A DNA stretch of 64,000 bases from Pseudomonadota bacterium (GCA_023423655.1 JAFAFE010000001.1:186001-250000); one strand, 5' to 3'. Shown: positions 42,701 to 51,084, counted from the stretch's first letter. The notes: generated by a model not told the origin, from the sequence alone. A program made the numbers and translations.

Positions 42701-43910
42701 GCCCCTTATGGGTGAAGGCCAAGGTGCGGTAAATGCCGTCATCGGGAGTTTCGCTCTCCCAGCTAATCGGGAAGGCCTTCAAAAACCGGCGCAGCTTGGC
42801 CGCATCGGTGATCTGCATGAGGAGCAGCGCGCCGTGGGTGACGGGCGCGTCGGGCTTATCATAGGCGGAAAGCAGCCCCGCTTGTACTTCGCGCGGGTCG
42901 GGAACGGGGTCAGGATCAGGCATATTGCCGTCTTCCGTGCCGTCTCCCGCACCCGCTTCGCCAATGCGCGGGGGCGGTTTCATCGCGAACCAGCCAAGAG
43001 GCTCCTGATATGCGGCGCGCGCTTGCGGGCTCAGCATCGCGGGATCCCAGCCATCGAGCAGCATCTGCGCCGCGCGCAACAAAAAGCGCCCGTCGCCCGG
43101 TTCATGGTCGGGGTCTTCGGGGGGCTTGTCATTGGGGAGCAGCCGGTCGGGTGGATAATAGTCGGTCAGCCGGTAGAGGACGGTCAGCGCCTCCAATGCG
43201 AGCCGGTGGACCTCGAACCCCGCCGGATTGCCGGGCTGGAGCGCAGCCTTGCGGAAGCGCGCGGCCTCGGTTGTCGGGTCATCACCGGTCATTTTGGCGA
43301 GCGCAAGATCGACTTGCTCGGGCGGCAGGCTGCGCTGCAACCGTTCCAGCTTGGACAGGTAAATCTGGTCTTTGACGGTGAGGCCTGTTGTCGAATAAAA
43401 AATCGCCGAATCAAGCTGGTTATCGCGCACCCATTGCGCATAGGCCGGAAAGCCGTTGTCGCCTGCGGGCATATAGCCTTCGCAATTGCATAATAGCAGA
43501 TCGAGGAACGGGCCGAGCGGGTCCCAGATGAGCCGCATATAAGGCTCCCACGCGCCATCGAAGGTGGCAGCGAGATAGAGGTAGCGGCGCGGCTCCATCT
43601 GCGCGTCATAGCCTTTGCCGAACAGGGGGTCGTTTTTCGGTTCGAACCGCACCGAAAACAGGTCGCGGTCGGCAATGCCGATGCGGAAATCGAGCAAGGT
43701 CAGGATGCGCTCGGCCGTGTCGGCAAAGGGGGTGATAAGCTCATGCTCGCGCGCGCTGACGCGGACCTTGTGCAAGGCTTCGGCGACCAGCTTCAACCGG
43801 CTTTCATAGGTCACATTTTCAAAGGCGCGGATAAAACCCTGTTTGATCGGCGCCCACACGACCAGATCGGTAATACCGTCAATCGTCTTGTTCGAAATTT
43901 CATACTGCAT
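39729..43910 (-). CDS. Multidomain haem protein: unassigned domain + DyP-type peroxidase + P450-like domain
   Basis: A 1393-residue single reading frame. Residues 1-330: a domain I cannot assign (LYLAATFDGAWEPYMR, LLLCNCEGY, SAIFYSTTG). Residues about 340-890: a DyP-type peroxidase with an N-terminal ferredoxin-like half (GALLLMQITDAAKLRRFL, SFPKEFREGM), the FGFRDGISQP motif at 619-628 with catalytic Asp623, and the haem ligand candidate His750 in AAHVRRTNPRE. Residues about 975-1393: P450-like (RFSVAEQ, YYRESADTNAAL, an I-helix-like GMLAPTDGN, and HACPAYKMAMG with haem-thiolate Cys1353). The K-helix spacing is E1283-xxx-R1287 rather than ExxR, so this part is atypical. It is probably an oxidative enzyme with two haems; the substrate is unknown. 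It runs opposite to its neighbours. Confidence 0.85.
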   Translation of the reverse strand: MQYEISNKTIDGITDLVVWAPIKQGFIRAFENVTYESRLKLVAEALHKVRVSAREHELITPFADTAERILTLLDFRIGIADRDLFSVRFEPKNDPLFGKGYDAQMEPRRYLYLAATFDGAWEPYMRLIWDPLGPFLDLLLCNCEGYMPAGDNGFPAYAQWVRDNQLDSAIFYSTTGLTVKDQIYLSKLERLQRSLPPEQVDLALAKMTGDDPTTEAARFRKAALQPGNPAGFEVHRLALEALTVLYRLTDYYPPDRLLPNDKPPEDPDHEPGDGRFLLRAAQMLLDGWDPAMLSPQARAAYQEPLGWFAMKPPPRIGEAGAGDGTEDGNMPDPDPVPDPREVQAGLLSAYDKPDAPVTHGALLLMQITDAAKLRRFLKAFPISWESETPDDGIYRTLAFTHKGLERMRLPHDVLRSFPKEFREGMETRSGLLGDFRENHPRRWTLPERNWPPRHKEERQARPPVELSEVDFIIQLRAVERVCPMPQAEAGNQSVSPAPQPDVSGGDGAEAAMPAPPSLLPYPDYRSEAARQFIADSGDPEKFSAEELDAADPVLADDPLPALIAAIGGDWSEIGAQLVAVESMHRADNHAPDNADTESAGGSMTPPAPPLPPSARVDHFGFRDGISQPGLAGQAGIIPRDVVKPGELLLGYPNDRGDAGLPADETWFRNGSFLVIRKISQDVPAFNRLIASGAAHGLDADHTAALLMGRHRDGRPLVTGATTDPTTGPTDHNDFDYSTDSEGLACPFAAHVRRTNPREPFHKRPAPRILRRGMSYGPRYESDPKADRGILFMAYNASIAEQFETIQRWINGGNSSGVAAAQGDPLIGVGPKSGKGVFRCVLHETGANGAPPSERVVRLDIPDRVTRLRWGAYFFVPSRTALAKICDPALDAPVSSDPAARKGEDLIAKIEALPPQARDFQWKSILEDFRTKDPSERSTSPQVWTAIRDYRDGVYRLPLMAKKPGPKPHPVANGKFSLKNVDIFSDGADRGAAGEEQGVILVGSTAKIDQVLSDAKRFSVAEQGRRVEQTVGPIYVAQDPDARYYRESADTNAALFAYGEAEAYALAYALGSAFLERRSQAADATAAQLGQPKSEAFFKLELRREYLMPVLGMLCSRWFDIPDALGPDGKSAFIDNGGWSWEPPAPHGTRRPHCPGDFMAPSREAFYPRPTDTIRDYGRKHGAALRTAALDLVKAYRSQPDKLQGLISKPLFAMIADDDLLARNLVGSMTGMLAPTDGNLRAVLFDWLTDQTLWQHQAALHRLSGNRQPATYMQARDALRVPIEAAMRKRPAPDLVYRTATRDTVLGRERIRKGDLVILGLVSATAEQGGSVDTIFGGHRSAAAQPAGQPVHACPAYKMAMGSMLGIIAALLDVGRIQAQPASLIVRISGWQIN

Positions 43911-44786
43911 CGCTTTGCCCCTCCCACCGGTAACCGGCCTTTAAGGGGGAGTCCTTAGAAGGGGGAAAGACCGGTGCTGATGGCCTTATGCACGAAAAAA
44001 TGCGGGATTTTTCCCCGTCCTTCTATCCGCCGCGACCCGTAACGCCATCGGAGCCGGATGCTGCCAGCACGCGCAAAGGCGCGCAACGGCAAAGCGCGAT
44101 AAGTGCGAAAATTCACATTGTGGCGGGTGGCGGTGGGCGCGGCTTGGTTGCCCTCAAGGCCACACATCCTTGCCCGCCGCATTTATGCACGCCGAGACCC
44201 ATGCGGGGAGAAGGGAGGAGGGCGGCGCGGGGGTCGGCAGGCTGGCTGGATTGCCGCACGCCTTTCGGCGCTCGCAATGACGACAGGTTGTTGGAGGCGT
44301 GCCTTTGAACAATGATTTTGGTTCATCCGTCCGGTCCTTATCTGCGCTGTCCTCTCATATTCGCGCGCGCAATTAATCTGCGTCCTACGTTCCGTGCCGC
44401 AAATCCCGCGCCCAAATCCCGCGCCCAAATCCCGGTTAGGCCCCCCAAGACGCGCCACCCGCACATTTCGCGGCACGCCCCCATGTCGCGCCACGCCCAT
44501 ATGTCGTGCCACGCCCTCTTTTGCGTCCGGATCGCGCATCCTGTCCCATGCCTTATCCATTCTCCAGCATAAGGCTTGACAAGCATATGATATAATATAT
44601 CGTTACGAATCAGATCATGGTCGAAACGGACCGGGTCGGGAAGATGAGAGGTGAGGCGACCGTCTTTGCGACTCCTCCCGACACCCCGCCAGCCATGATC
44701 CGGCATGACCGGTGCGCGAAAATGCGGGCATAAGCGTCATAAACGCCCCCGCACCTAACGCTCTGGCATAAGTTAGGAGACAGAGG
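43911..44786. other. Long intergenic region with short tandem repeats
   Basis: 876 nt without a convincing gene. It contains three copies of a 13-nt repeat (AAATCCCGCGCCC) at 44401-44435, about three copies of an 18-nt repeat (GTCGCGCCACGCCC type) at 44467-44518, and a perfect TATAAT at 44591-44596 following TTGACA at 44576-44581. The 9-nt gap between the latter two is too short for a classical promoter. The reading frames here are low-complexity. Confidence 0.6.
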
Positions 44787-45587
44787 ATGCTGGGACTTAT
44801 CCTGTGGAAACAGAAATGGATGCGGACGGCGGAAGGAGCGGCCGGACTCGCGGGTGCGGGCCATGCGGGCCTCTCACACGAAGCGTCACACCGGGCGCTG
44901 GCGGACCAACGCTATAGCTATGGCGCGGACCAGAAATTTTCGCCGACCGCGATGCTGCTCACCGGCGGGATTGTTGCGCTGGTCGGGCTGGGCCTGATGA
45001 GCATGAATGCCGAGGCAATCAAAAAGCACATCATCATTATTGACGGTTCAAATATACCGATCCCGCCGCCCCCTCAGCCTAAGGAGAAGCCGGTTGAAAT
45101 CAAAAAGGTCGAGCATCAACCCAAAACAAATGTGACGGTGGTAAAGCCCGTCACCGATGTGAAGCCGTTAACGGATAGCATGGTGGAACCCTATGATCCC
45201 GCCATGACGCACTTTACGCCGACGGTAGGCAAGGATCTTGACCCTGCGCCCTATGTGCCGCCGCCCACACCTATGCCGCCCGTTGCTGCGGACCCGGTTA
45301 TCACCAAAGTGATGCGCGATCCCAAATATGCGCGCGCGTTCCAACCCGATTACCCTGCCGCGATGCAGCGGCTGGAAAAAGAAGGGCGCGTGTCGGTGAA
45401 AGTGCTGGTCGGCACGGACGGACGGGTCAAACAGGTGGAAATCCTGTCGGCCACCGACCCCGCCTTTGCCGAAGCGACGCGGCGGCAGGCGATGGGGAGC
45501 TGGCGTTTCAAACCGGCCACGCGTGACGGCGTGGCGCAGGAAGAATGGTTCACGACCAGCGTTGTGTTCCGTCTTGATCAGGCCTGA
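44787..45587 (+). CDS. TonB-family energy transducer
   Basis: A 266-residue protein: N-terminal cytoplasmic stretch, one membrane helix near residues 54-73 (AMLLTGGIVALVGLGLMS), a Pro/Lys-rich periplasmic spacer (IPPPPQPKEKPVEIKK), and a C-terminal TonB domain (YPAAMQRLEKEGRVSVKVLVGTDGRVKQVEIL...AMGSWRFKPA). It couples the proton motive force to outer-membrane transporters. The usual ExbB/ExbD partners are not adjacent. AGGAGA lies upstream of the ATG. Confidence 0.9.
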   Translation: MLGLILWKQKWMRTAEGAAGLAGAGHAGLSHEASHRALADQRYSYGADQKFSPTAMLLTGGIVALVGLGLMSMNAEAIKKHIIIIDGSNIPIPPPPQPKEKPVEIKKVEHQPKTNVTVVKPVTDVKPLTDSMVEPYDPAMTHFTPTVGKDLDPAPYVPPPTPMPPVAADPVITKVMRDPKYARAFQPDYPAAMQRLEKEGRVSVKVLVGTDGRVKQVEILSATDPAFAEATRRQAMGSWRFKPATRDGVAQEEWFTTSVVFRLDQA

Positions 45588-45790
45588 TCCTCTCCTCCAG
45601 GCTTGAAAAGTGGGCGGGGGCAAAAGCGCCCGCATAGCGAAGGGAGGGACGGTCGGACACGGATCGTTCCTCCCTTTTCGCCTCTCTGCTCCGGTCCGTC
45701 CACACGCAAAGATTGCGAGGCGGCCCGCAGGCGGCATAGTGATGAAGGGAAATACTGGTAATGCGTTCCCATCCTGCCTATTTAAGCCCC

Positions 45791-46213
45791 ATGAAATTTT
45801 TCCGGCCCGACGCGGAGGACGACCGCAGCCCGCGCGACCATCTCGGCGCGATTGCCGACCTGTGGAATTATGTGAAGGAAGACCGCCCGCACCGCTGGGC
45901 GAGCATGGGCCTTGCGATCACCATTCCGGCGGTCGTCATGTATGTGATTTACCGCAGCCTCACCCCCGAGCCGCAAGGGCCGAGCATCATCTATGTCGAA
46001 AGCTGGCCGCTCGACCGCAGTCAGGCCGATGTCGAAAAGGATTGGCTGGAGCGCGCCAAACAGGCGAACGAGGATAATGCCAAGCGGCGCGAGGCTTACC
46101 GCGCGGTCGCGGATTCGCTCGGCATCGACTATGAAGCCGCCCCCGGCACCGAAGCCGCGCCGCCCGCCGGTAAAGCTGCGCCTGCGGATAAAACCGCTCC
46201 AGCCCAGAAATAA
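45791..46213 (+). CDS. Single-pass membrane protein, unknown
   Basis: A 140-residue protein. An acidic N-terminal cytoplasmic part (FFRPDAEDDRSPRDHLGAIADLWNYVKEDRPHRW), one helix near residues 42-60 (LAITIPAVVMYVIYRSL), then a charged coil (SQADVEKDWLERAKQANEDNAKRREAYRAVADSLG) and an Ala/Pro/Lys tail. Position and composition are consistent with a conserved sphingomonad protein of unknown role. The ATG at 45791 is favoured over 45761. Confidence 0.65.
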   Translation: MKFFRPDAEDDRSPRDHLGAIADLWNYVKEDRPHRWASMGLAITIPAVVMYVIYRSLTPEPQGPSIIYVESWPLDRSQADVEKDWLERAKQANEDNAKRREAYRAVADSLGIDYEAAPGTEAAPPAGKAAPADKTAPAQK

Positions 46214-46232
46214 GGCCCGTTTCTTACTCCCC

Positions 46233-46279
46233 GCTCGTCCTGAGTGCCGCCCGCAAGGGCGGTGTATCGAAGACAGGTT
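46233..46279. repeat. Short intergenic repeat with hairpin
   Basis: CGTCCTGAGTGCCGCCC and GGGCGGTGTATCGAAGACAGG flank a CCGCCC/GGGCGG hairpin. It resembles the GTCCTGAG...ATCGAAGGAC repeat type often seen in sphingomonads. Confidence 0.4.
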
Positions 46280-46423
46280 GCGCGCCACGCCATCACTATC
46301 CCTCCGCACGCCCTGCCCCTAAAAAGCGGCAGGATTTCACGGCCCGCGCGCGAACGGGCTTGGCTTCGCTACATGGTTCATGCAACAAGCTTGTGGACCT
46401 TAAAGCGAAGGAGACTATTGCCC

Positions 46424-46987
46424 ATGCGTTCATTTTCCTCCCTCATCCTGTGCACCGCCGCCGCACTGGCGCTCGGTGCATGTCAGCAGAGCGACACCAA
46501 GCAGGCCGAAGCCGACCCTGCGCCCGGTAGCACGGTCGAACCCGCGCCCGCTGCATCGGCTGGCCCGCAAACCACGATCCCGACCGGCGCGATCAGCGGT
46601 CAGGCGGCTGTGGACGCACAGAAACTGCGCCACGATAATTTCGAAAAGCTGGGCGATGCGATGAAAGCTTTGTCGCGTGAAGCCAAGGCTGGCACGCCCG
46701 ACATGATCAAAGTGCGCGAAAATGCGGACATTGTGATGAGCAGCGCAACCGCGCTTCCTTCCTGGTTCGCGCCCGGCACCGGCCCTGACGCGGGCAAAAC
46801 CGACGCCAAGGCCGACATCTGGCAAAATCAGGATGATTTCAAGGCCAAGGCCGCCAAGCTTTATGAAGTGGCGCAATCGCTGAAAGATGCGTCCTCGTCG
46901 GACGATGCGACCGCGTTCAAGGCCGCGATGGCGCCCGTCGGCGCTGCGTGCAAAGCGTGCCACGACAGCTATCGGGTTGACGATTGA
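46424..46987 (+). CDS. Cytochrome c' family lipoprotein
   Basis: A 187-residue protein with a lipoprotein signal (ALALGAC near residue 20) and a four-helix-type mature part ending in the haem c motif CKACHDSY near residue 178, the C-terminal placement typical of cytochrome c'. WFAPGTGPDAGKTDAKADIWQN is the family loop before helix 3. Cytochromes c' bind NO or act in redox stress. Cytochrome b561 follows after 2 nt, a common pairing. The ATG at 46424 has GAAGGAG upstream. Confidence 0.9.
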   Translation: MRSFSSLILCTAAALALGACQQSDTKQAEADPAPGSTVEPAPAASAGPQTTIPTGAISGQAAVDAQKLRHDNFEKLGDAMKALSREAKAGTPDMIKVRENADIVMSSATALPSWFAPGTGPDAGKTDAKADIWQNQDDFKAKAAKLYEVAQSLKDASSSDDATAFKAAMAPVGAACKACHDSYRVDD

Positions 46988-46989
46988 CG

Positions 46990-47724
46990 ATGGACGGGCC
47001 GACGCAAGGTGAGCTCGCTAGCGACCCGGCAAGAGGGAAAATGGAGGGCGAAGCAGCAAGGACAGGCGCGCGGGGTGGCCCGATTTGGGGCCCTATTTGG
47101 GATATGCCGCTGCGTCTGTTCCACTGGACCCTTGTGCTGCTCATCATCGCCGCATGGTATACGGCGGAAAACGGCCTGCTCGATTGGCACCAAAGGGTTG
47201 GCATGATGATTTTGTTGCTCATGCTGTTCCGCATTTTCTGGGGCTTTATCGGCGGGTCGACCGCGCGTTTTTCCCGCTTTGCCAGTGGCCCTGCGCGCAT
47301 CCGTGCTTATATTAAAGACCGGAAAAGCTGGTCGGACATCGGCCATAATCCGCTGGGTAGCCTTAGCGTGTTTGCGCTCATCCTTGTGGTGAGCCTGCAG
47401 GTCGGGCTTGGCCTGTTTGCGACCGATAAAGACGGGCTGATGGAAGGCCCGCTCGCGCATTTTGTCCCGCTCGATATGAGCGAACAGATTACCGACCTGC
47501 ATGAAAGCCTGTTCAATGTGATGCTCGCGCTGATTGCGCTGCATCTGGTGGCGGTCGTCTATTATCTGGTGCGCGGTAAAAATCTGGTCGGGCCGATGGT
47601 GCATGGCAAAGGGCCGATACCCGACGGTGCCGAACCGGCCGCGCTCGCGCCGATGTGGGCCGCCCCGCTCGCGCTATTTATCGCCTGGATGATTGCCGGG
47701 CTGGTCTGGTCGCTGGGGAGCTGA
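46990..47724 (+). CDS. Cytochrome b561-family membrane protein
   Basis: About 244 residues, four membrane helices with haem-ligand histidines: RLFHWTLVLLIIAAW near residue 44, DWHQRVGMMILLLMLFRIFWG, DLHESLFNVMLALIALHLVAVVYY near residue 180. It is a bacterial b-type cytochrome likely moving electrons between quinol and the periplasmic cytochrome c' encoded 2 nt upstream. The N-terminal 20 residues are polar and poorly conserved. Confidence 0.88.
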   Translation: MDGPTQGELASDPARGKMEGEAARTGARGGPIWGPIWDMPLRLFHWTLVLLIIAAWYTAENGLLDWHQRVGMMILLLMLFRIFWGFIGGSTARFSRFASGPARIRAYIKDRKSWSDIGHNPLGSLSVFALILVVSLQVGLGLFATDKDGLMEGPLAHFVPLDMSEQITDLHESLFNVMLALIALHLVAVVYYLVRGKNLVGPMVHGKGPIPDGAEPAALAPMWAAPLALFIAWMIAGLVWSLGS

Positions 47725-47728
47725 TCGG

Positions 47729-48709
47729 GTGAACCGCAACGGGGCCGATACTCGCTATATGGGCGCAAGCCTTGCGCTTGCCGAACGCGGCATCGGCCCC
47801 GCTTCGCCCAATCCGTCGGTCGGCTGCGTCATCGTCAAACATGGCATCATCGTCGGGCGGGGCTGGACCCAGCCGGGCGGCCGTCCCCATGCCGAAGCGA
47901 TGGCATTGGCAGAGGCGGGCGAAAAGTCGCGCGGCGCAACTGTCTATGTGACCTTGGAACCCTGCGCACATGACAGCAAGCGCGGCCCCGCTTGTTCCGC
48001 ATTGTTGGTCGAAGCCGGGGTTGCGCGCGTAGTTGCCGCGCTCACCGATCCCGACCCGCGCACCGCAGGGCAAGGCTTTGCCCGCCTTCGCGCCGCGGGT
48101 ACCGACGTGACAGAAGGCGTGCGCGCGGCCGATGCGCGGCGGCAATTAGGCGGGTTTTTGACCCGCACCTTGAAAGGCCGCCCGCAAGTCACGCTCAAAC
48201 TGGCGACGTCGCTTGACGGGCAGATTGCGCTGCGTGACGGGTCGAGCCGCTGGCTTACGGGGGAGCGCGCCCGCGCGCACGCCCATCTGGAACGCGCACG
48301 CCATGACGCCATATTGGTGGGCCGCCTCACCTATGAACGCGATGCGCCCAAGCTGGATGTGCGGCTTTCCGGCCTTGAACAGCGCAGCCCCGAACGGTTG
48401 CTGCTCTCCGCGCATAGCCATAGTGCGCCGGACGGCTGGACTTTATTGCCGCGCCCCGAAGATATAGCGCGGCTGGACCATGTCCAATCGGTGCTGGTTG
48501 AAGGCGGTGCGTGGGTCGCGGCGGCCTTCTTGAAGGCGGGGCTGGTCGACCGGCTCCTCCTTTATCGCGCGCCGATATTGCTCGGCATCGGCAAGGCCGC
48601 GCTCGGCGAAATCGGGCTTGACCGGCTCGACGATGCACATGGCCGCTGGCGCATGACCGACGCGCGCCAGCTTGGCAAGGACCGCATGGAGCTATACGAG
48701 GCGGTGTGA
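47729..48709 (+). CDS. ribD: Riboflavin biosynthesis deaminase/reductase RibD
   Basis: A 326-residue bifunctional enzyme for steps two and three of riboflavin synthesis. The deaminase half has zinc ligands HAEAMALAEA near residue 51 and TLEPCAHDSKRGPACS, and SPNPSVGCVIV. The reductase half has TLKLATSLDGQIALRDGSSRWLTG and LVEGGAWVAAAFL. The GTG at 47729 is used because the family region ADTRYMGASLALAERG lies upstream of the first ATG. ribE follows. Confidence 0.94.
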   Translation: MNRNGADTRYMGASLALAERGIGPASPNPSVGCVIVKHGIIVGRGWTQPGGRPHAEAMALAEAGEKSRGATVYVTLEPCAHDSKRGPACSALLVEAGVARVVAALTDPDPRTAGQGFARLRAAGTDVTEGVRAADARRQLGGFLTRTLKGRPQVTLKLATSLDGQIALRDGSSRWLTGERARAHAHLERARHDAILVGRLTYERDAPKLDVRLSGLEQRSPERLLLSAHSHSAPDGWTLLPRPEDIARLDHVQSVLVEGGAWVAAAFLKAGLVDRLLLYRAPILLGIGKAALGEIGLDRLDDAHGRWRMTDARQLGKDRMELYEAV

Positions 48710-48748
48710 AAGCGGCCCTTACGGGCTTGCGCGACGAAAGGACGATTC

Positions 48749-49360
48749 ATGTTTACCGGCATCATCACCGACATCGGCACGATCCGCAGCGTGGAACAGC
48801 GCGGCGATTTGCGGCTTGTCATCGGCACCGATTATGACATGGCGGGCGTGGCATTGGGCGCGTCAATTGCCTGTTCGGGGGCGTGCCTCACCGTGGTGGA
48901 TAAGGGCGCAGACGATACGGGCAACTGGTTCGCGGTCGATATTAGCGGCGAATCGACGGACAAAACCGCGCCTTTATGGACCGAAGGCGGCCGTCTCAAT
49001 CTGGAACGCGCGCTCAAAGTCGGCGACGAACTGGGCGGTCATATCGTCACCGGCCATGTCGATGGCGTGGGCGAAGTCGTCAGCATCACCCCCGAAGGCG
49101 ATAGCTGGCGCGTGGTCATCGCCGCGCCTGCGCATCTCGCCGCATCCATTGCCGAAAAAGGGTCGATTACGCTCGATGGCGTCTCGCTCACTGTCAATGC
49201 GGTCGAAGATCAACCGGACGGCAGCGCCCATTTCGGATTGAATATCATCCCCCACACCCGCGCGGTCACGACGCTGGAAAGCCTGACCCCGGGCCGCAAG
49301 GTCAATCTGGAAATCGACGTGCTGGCAAGATATTTGGCGCGGATGCAAGCGCGGGGGTGA
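48749..49360 (+). CDS. ribE: Riboflavin synthase alpha chain
   Basis: A 203-residue protein of two homologous lumazine-binding repeats: MFTGIITDIGTIRSV ... GASIACSGACLTVV, and GGHIVTGHVDGVGEV ... GSITLDGVSLTVNAV. It dismutates two 6,7-dimethyl-8-ribityllumazine molecules to riboflavin. The start motif MFTGII is canonical. It lies 39 nt after ribD and is followed by a palindromic repeat rather than ribBA. Confidence 0.95.
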   Translation: MFTGIITDIGTIRSVEQRGDLRLVIGTDYDMAGVALGASIACSGACLTVVDKGADDTGNWFAVDISGESTDKTAPLWTEGGRLNLERALKVGDELGGHIVTGHVDGVGEVVSITPEGDSWRVVIAAPAHLAASIAEKGSITLDGVSLTVNAVEDQPDGSAHFGLNIIPHTRAVTTLESLTPGRKVNLEIDVLARYLARMQARG

Positions 49361-49384
49361 GGCCGGGGGTGAGGCCGGGGAATA

Positions 49385-49580
49385 TCCTCCCCAAGCTTGT
49401 CCTGGGACACACATCTTAAGATCCTCCCCGAGCTTGCTCGGGGAGGGGGGCCGTTCGCCGTGGGCGAATGGTGGAGGGGTAAAAGCGATTGCCTTGGCAA
49501 TCGCGCGCGCCGCTGGCGCGCATAACCCCTCCGTCACGCGCTACGCGCGCGCCACCTCCCCAAGACAAGCTTGGGGAGGA
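49385..49580. repeat. Composite palindromic repeat (nested)
   Basis: Outer arms TCCTCCCCAAGCTTGTCCTGG at 49385-49405 and its inverse at 49560-49580 differ at one position. Inside are a hairpin (CCTCCCCGAGC/GCTCGGGGAGG at about 49422-49446), a GGTGGAGGGGT/ACCCCTCC pair and a GCGCGC-rich stem. It occupies the gap between convergent ribE and metX. Confidence 0.75.
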
Positions 49581-49637
49581 ACTTTAATAGTCGTGACCCG
49601 AAACCAGCGCGAGGAAGAACGATTTTAGGCGTCCACC

Positions 49638-50759
49638 TCACTCCCCCGCGCGCAAAAAGCCGTCGACGATGCGGTTCATTTCGGGGGCTTCCAGCAAAAA
49701 TGCATCATGGCCGAACGGGCTGGACAGTTCGACAAAGCTCACCGGCGCGCCCGCAGCATTGAGCGCATGGACGATGTTGCGCGATTCGGCGGTCGGGTAG
49801 AGCCAGTCGCTGTCGAAACTCACTAGGCAAAAACGCGTCGGGCTGCCCTTGAACGCGTCGGCGAGGCGGCCGCCATATTCTTCGGCCAAGTCGAAATAAT
49901 CCATCGCACGGGTGATATAGAGATAGCTGTTCGCATCGAACCGGTCGACAAAGGCAATACCTTGATAGCGCAAATAGCTTTCGACCTGGAAATCCGCGTC
50001 AAACCCGAAACTTTTGGCGTCTCTATCCTGCAAGCGCCGGCCGAATTTTTCGGTCAAACCCGCTTCGGACAAATAGGTGATGTGCGCGGCCATACGCGCA
50101 ACCGCGAGGCCGGAGGAGGGCGCGTCGCCATCGTCATAATAAGCGCCGCCGCGCCAGCGCGGGTCGGCCATAATCGCCTGGCGGCCGACTTCGTGAAACG
50201 CGATATTTTGCGCGCTATGCCGGGCAGTCGAGGCAATGATAACCGCCGCGCGCACGCGCTGGGGATAGGTTGCCGCCCAACTCAGCGCCTGCATCCCGCC
50301 CATCGACCCGCCAATGACGGCATGAAGCTGTTCAATCCCTAAATGGTCGAGCAGCCGCGCTTGTGCGCGCACCATATCGCGGATGGTGATGACCGGAAAA
50401 TCCATGCCCCACGGCTTGCCCGTCGCAGGATTGATCGAAGAAGGCCCGCTCGATCCCATGCAGCCCGACAGCACATTGATGCACAGGATGAAATGGCGCG
50501 CAGGGTCGACCGGCTTGCCTTCGCCGACCATGCGCGTCCACCACCCGCCCTTGCCGGTCATCGGATGGGCCGAGGCGACAAATTGGTCGCCGGTCAGCGC
50601 ATGGCAGATCAGGATAGCGTTCGATTTATCCGCATTGAGCGTGCCATAGCTTTCATAGGCAATATCAAGCGGCGCAAGCTTTGCCCCGCTATCCAGCAAG
50701 AGCGGTTCGGTGAGCGTCAGCGTGCGGTTAAGCCCGTAAGGCGAAGCGGCGGGATCCAT
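49638..50759 (-). CDS. metX: Homoserine O-acetyltransferase (MetX-like)
   Basis: A 373-residue alpha/beta-fold enzyme activating homoserine for methionine synthesis. The nucleophile serine is in [14 protein letters not shown] near residue 147, the aspartate in FDSDWLYP near 317, the histidine in [11 protein letters not shown] near 350, and the oxyanion region is [14 protein letters not shown]. Acetyl- versus succinyl-transferase preference cannot be fixed by eye. metW, often next to metX in alphaproteobacteria, is not adjacent. Confidence 0.92.
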   Translation of the reverse strand: MDPAASPYGLNRTLTLTEPLLLDSGAKLAPLDIAYESYGTLNADKSNAILICHALTGDQFVASAHPMTGKGGWWTRMVGEGKPVDPARHFILCINVLSGCMGSSGPSSINPATGKPWGMDFPVITIRDMVRAQARLLDHLGIEQLHAVIGGSMGGMQALSWAATYPQRVRAAVIIASTARHSAQNIAFHEVGRQAIMADPRWRGGAYYDDGDAPSSGLAVARMAAHITYLSEAGLTEKFGRRLQDRDAKSFGFDADFQVESYLRYQGIAFVDRFDANSYLYITRAMDYFDLAEEYGGRLADAFKGSPTRFCLVSFDSDWLYPTAESRNIVHALNAAGAPVSFVELSSPFGHDAFLLEAPEMNRIVDGFLRAGE

Positions 50760-50818
50760 AATGCCCCGCGCTAAGCCAAGACGGCGCGCGGTTCAACTGT
50801 TTGTGGGGGGGCATGACC

Positions 50819-50970
50819 AGCCCCTTCCTCTTCAGGGGAGGGGCAAAGCAGACTTAGGAATTTGAACGGAAGTGAAAATTCTTAGTCGGAGTGGGGTGGG
50901 GTGCTAGCGGTTGGCTCTACGCTATACGGACAGCCCCCACCCCAACCCTTCCCCTGAAGGGGAGGGGCTC
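50819..50970. repeat. Large palindromic intergenic repeat, copy B
   Basis: Has the same TTAGGAATTTGAA...GAAAATTCTTAG core (50853-50885) as copies A, C and D, in inverse orientation to copy A, with CCCCTTCC and GGGGAGGGG-type ends. It fills the metX-DUF2868 gap. Confidence 0.8.
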
Positions 50971-51084
50971 AACGCGGAAACGATGGATAAGATGCAAACT
51001 CTGTGCGTTATGCTCTTGTCTGTCTTGCGCCGGTGCGCGTGAGGCGGCATCACGGAGGTTGAGGCCGTAAAGGCCGGAAGGGGA

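Noticed and set aside
42144..43493. 449-codon plus-strand frame inside the peroxidase-P450 gene
   Set aside because: Antisense shadow; the minus strand carries the DyP and P450 motifs.
44401..44520. CRISPR-like array
   Set aside because: The units are 13-18 nt with no spacers, so this is simple tandem repetition, not CRISPR.
50760..50850. SAM-II riboswitch upstream of metX
   Set aside because: Common before alphaproteobacterial metX, but I see neither the conserved core nor the pseudoknot pattern here.
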